This document shows positions 61,690-64,000 of a stretch of DNA of 64,000 nt, piece by piece (the stretch's first letter is position 1; each line of letters opens with the position of its first letter). The stretch is taken from contig JASDDO010000006.1 in the NCBI GenBank assembly GCA_030015575.1, positions 380,764,137 to 380,828,136 of the forward strand. The letters are read 5' to 3'. Under the pieces are notes generated by a model. That model was not told the DNA's origin and made no database searches. It was given only the letters and a program-made list of their open reading frames with translations. The position numbers and the translations under genes are program-made. This stretch comes from Agapanthus africanus (lineage: Eukaryota > Streptophyta > Magnoliopsida > Asparagales > Amaryllidaceae).

Positions 61690-61845
61690 CGGTCAACGGC
61701 TAGTTTTACGACATAGTGGTCCGCTGTTAGTTTAAGGACGTTTCGGTCCGCTGTTAGTTTAAGGACGTTTCGGTCCGCTGCTAGTTTAAGGACGTTTCGG
61801 TCCGCTGCTAGTTTAAGGACGTTTCGGTCCGTAGTAAAGGAAGCC
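61690..61845. repeat. 27-bp tandem repeat with GGAC...GTCC arms
   Basis: Five units, mostly TTTAAGGACGTTTCGGTCCG plus CTGCTAG. Same family as the 24-bp units at 35690-36120, linking both ends of the Tat element seen here. Confidence 0.85.
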
Positions 61846-61930
61846 GGTTACTACTTACAGAGTTTAGGCTTAGGAAGATAGCGAGCGGACATAGTCGTCG
61901 TCATCTATCATTGACCTAGGCCGTGACTCA

Positions 61931-64000
61931 TTAGGCGTAGTATTTCTTCAGGAAGCGACCGTTTATCGGCCTGAAGGGCCTTTCACCATGCATGTCCATG
62001 AGTAGGTAGGCTCCACCCTGGTAAACTTTGTCTATGATATACGGGCTTTCATAGTTTGGCTCGAATTTTTCCCGCTTGGCACGGTTGGGGATCATAGGTC
62101 TTTTGACCACTAGCACGAGTTCGCCTTGGCTGAATGTTCTCGGCCTAGTTAATCTCTCATATGAGTGCGTCATCTTTGCTTTATAAGCTTCCAGATTTTG
62201 TTGCGCTATGAGCCGGGTCTCATCAAGGGCGTCGAGCTCCTCAAGCCGAAGGTGAGCATTCTCTTCGTCTGTTAGCTTGTAATGAACTGCCACTCGTAGA
62301 GAGGGTAACTCTATCTCGAGAGGGAGTACCGCCTCTGTACCGAATACCAATGCGTACGGCGTTGTGTTCGTGGCTGTTTTGAACGTCGTCCGATACGCCC
62401 AGAGAGCTTCATGCAGTCTCTCGTGCCGGTCCTTTTTATTTCGAGACACCGTCTTCTTTACAATCTTCATCAATGTTTATTTAAAAGCCTCAGCCAGACC
62501 GTTAGCTCGAGGATTATAGATCGATGAGTATCTCCAGTCTATGTTGTGTCGTTGTGCGAAGCGGCTGATTTTGTGGCTTCTGTAGGCCGGACCATTATCG
62601 GAGATAACCGTCGTGGAGTTCCAAACCGATAAATGACGTGTGTCTTGAAGAAATGGAGGATATTCTCCGTCTTCACTTCCTTCAGCGGTACTGCTTCTGC
62701 CCATTTGGAGAAGTAATCAGTTGTCGCTAAAATGAATCGATGTCCTCTGGACGATGCTGGTTCGATCGGTCCGATTAAGTCAGTTCCCCACATTTCAAAC
62801 GTCCAGCTAGCCACCGTCGGATGTAGTGGATTCGGATGCTGATGGATAAAATCCCCGTGAATCTGGCACGAGTGGCATTGCTTCGCATATTCGAGACAGT
62901 CTTGGATCATCATGGGCCAATAATAACCCATCCGTTTGATCTTCAGCTTCATCTTCGGCCCGGCTTGGTGAGAACCACAGAGTCCGTCGTGAGTTTCTTG
63001 AACGACTCTCTTTGCTTCTTCAGGTTCCAGGCATCTTAGCCATAAAGAATCAAATGACCTCTTATACAGAGTATCGTTGACGAATGCGAAAGATAGGGCT
63101 CGCTTCATGAGCTGATGTTTTGAGGACGCATCTTCAGGCGTTCGACGGGATTTTAAGTAGTCTATAAAGACTTATCTCCAATCTTTAACATTTTCTTGGT
63201 CTTTTACTTGTAGAGACATTTGCTCGGTCGTTCCCTTTTCCTCGGACGACTCCGGAGATATTTCTGCCGGTGCAAGAACCCGACGGCTTTGTACCACGAT
63301 TCTTACGTCATCAAGGTTCTCATCGGCCAATTCTTTAGCAAGCTTGGCTAATGCATCCGCTTTGCTATTTTCCGCACGCGGTATGTTTTCCAAGGTGTAG
63401 GAAGGAATTTGAGTCAGCAGTTGTTGTACTTTCTCGCCGTACTTCACCAACTCAGGCTTGCACATTTGATAGTCGCCGTTTGCTTGACTAACGACCAGTT
63501 GGGAGTCTCCGTATACGAGCAGATTCTCAATCCCTATGTCGATGGCGATCTCGAGACCTGCTATCAAAGCTTCATACTCGGCTTCGTTATTCGTCCTCGG
63601 CTCTGTTAAGGAGAAAGCAAAGCACATTATCCCTCCTTGCGGAGTTACGAAGATGAGGCCTACCCCTGATTTGATTATAGGGGGTGCTTTGTTTGCGCTT
63701 CTTCATGGAAGACGCTCCATCAAAATAAAGTTCCCATCGGGTGCCACTACCGTCGATCGTGTCAAACGCATGTTCGTCTGGCAGTTTACAATTCATGGGA
63801 GAATCGGCGGGTATCGGATGCTCAGCGAGGAAGTCAGCGATGGCCTAGCCTTTCACTGCCTTAAGAGGCTGATAATTTATTGAGAACTCCATCAAGAGAA
63901 AGGCCCATTTAGCGAGCCGCCCTGTCAATATGGCCTTCGACATCAAATATTTGAGAGGATCCACCTTCGAGATGAGGCGGACTTCATGTGCCAATGCATA
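61931..64000 (-). pseudogene. Tat-lineage Gypsy pol: RNase H, archaeal-type RNase H and integrase, partial
   Basis: Minus strand, entering from the right edge. In order: the end of the RNase H (ADFLAEHP near 63820, after an in-frame TAG), a second RNase H of archaeal type typical of the Tat lineage (WELYFDGASS, then NNEAEYEALIAGL and YGDSQLVVSQ), an HHCC integrase zinc site, and the integrase core. Catalytic residues remain: D at 62781-62779 (WGTDLIGPI), D at 62599-62597 (ISDNGPAY) and E at 62491-62489 (GLAEAF). Breaks: shift near 63680, stop near 63175, shift near 62630, stop at 62479-62477. The C-terminus ends at 61931 with GRFLKKYYA. Inactive, but only lightly decayed. Confidence 0.92.

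Larger units (their letters stand above)
35250..64000 (-). mobile_element. Large Tat-lineage Gypsy retrotransposon, partial, with nested insertions
   Basis: RNase H and integrase lie on the minus strand at the right edge and run out of the window. To their left are non-coding repeat spacers, the 170-bp array, the antisense gene and a palindrome-rich region. GGAC-N6-GTCC-type short repeats occur at both 35.7-36.1 kb and 61.7-61.84 kb, and CCCGTGGATT-type strings recur at 35.4, 60.35 and 61.07 kb, tying these parts to one element. Later insertions are the solo LTR 42207-45353 and the Copia 48839-59231. LTR borders were not identified; the left limit is approximate. Confidence 0.65.

Noticed and set aside
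61361..61735. Phe-rich open frame of 124 codons
   Set aside because: Product of the duplicated 142-bp segment and T-rich runs; no coding signature and opposite to the element's pol.

Overview
The window is a transposon-dense stretch of a flowering-plant nuclear genome, most likely a eudicot. The signs are an intron-rich plant nucleotide-sugar transporter gene, nested Copia and Gypsy LTR retrotransposons whose primer sites match initiator tRNA-Met, a Mutator-like element, and long AT-rich non-coding tracts. Nothing bacterial, organellar or rRNA-like was seen. Only one clear host gene is present; almost everything else is layered mobile DNA. Species cannot be assigned from this sequence.

Layout. 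(1) 1-15765: a nucleotide-sugar transporter of the drug/metabolite transporter superfamily on the + strand. Six well-supported exons and one probable upstream exon keep phase at every junction. A 948-bp hAT-type MITE with an 8-bp target duplication lies just upstream. Intron 3 is swollen to 10.9 kb by a decayed Copia element (3395-13011, target duplication AACCT). (2) 15775-23871: an 8.1-kb Mutator-like element with an exact 9-bp target duplication. It carries a three-exon MULE transposase (minus strand, one internal stop) divergent from a multi-exon plant-mobile-domain (PMD) gene (plus strand, several stops). GGGCGGGTT/AACCCGCCC palindromes occur both in the termini and between the genes. (3) 23881-24195: a short host-like segment with a possible first exon. 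(4) 24196-about 26919: LTR, primer site and gag of a Tat-type Gypsy element without pol. (5) About 26920-35150: minus-strand 3' LTR, polypurine tract and spacer of a probable chromovirus, with a 3.2-kb solo LTR (29192-32404) inside it. (6) About 35250 to the right edge: part of one large Tat-lineage Gypsy element on the minus strand. Its RNase H and integrase lie at 61931-64000. Left of them come several tandem-repeat spacers, a 170-bp repeat array, and an intron-containing antisense gene (38849-46795) with PMD-like sequence. That gene has a CACGTG-rich upstream region and a tract of back-to-back short palindromes. This element is itself interrupted by a second solo LTR (42207-45353) and a young Copia element (48839-59231).

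How the parts relate. Insertion order can be read from target duplications. The solo LTR at 42 kb split an exon of the antisense gene. The Copia at 49-59 kb split the 170-bp array and is the youngest datable event, with about ten differences seen between 2.2-kb LTRs. The two Copia elements belong to one family; the two solo LTRs belong to another and lie in opposite orientation. All TE protein genes seen here carry stops or frameshifts. The transporter is the only gene likely to make a full product, provided its giant intron is spliced.
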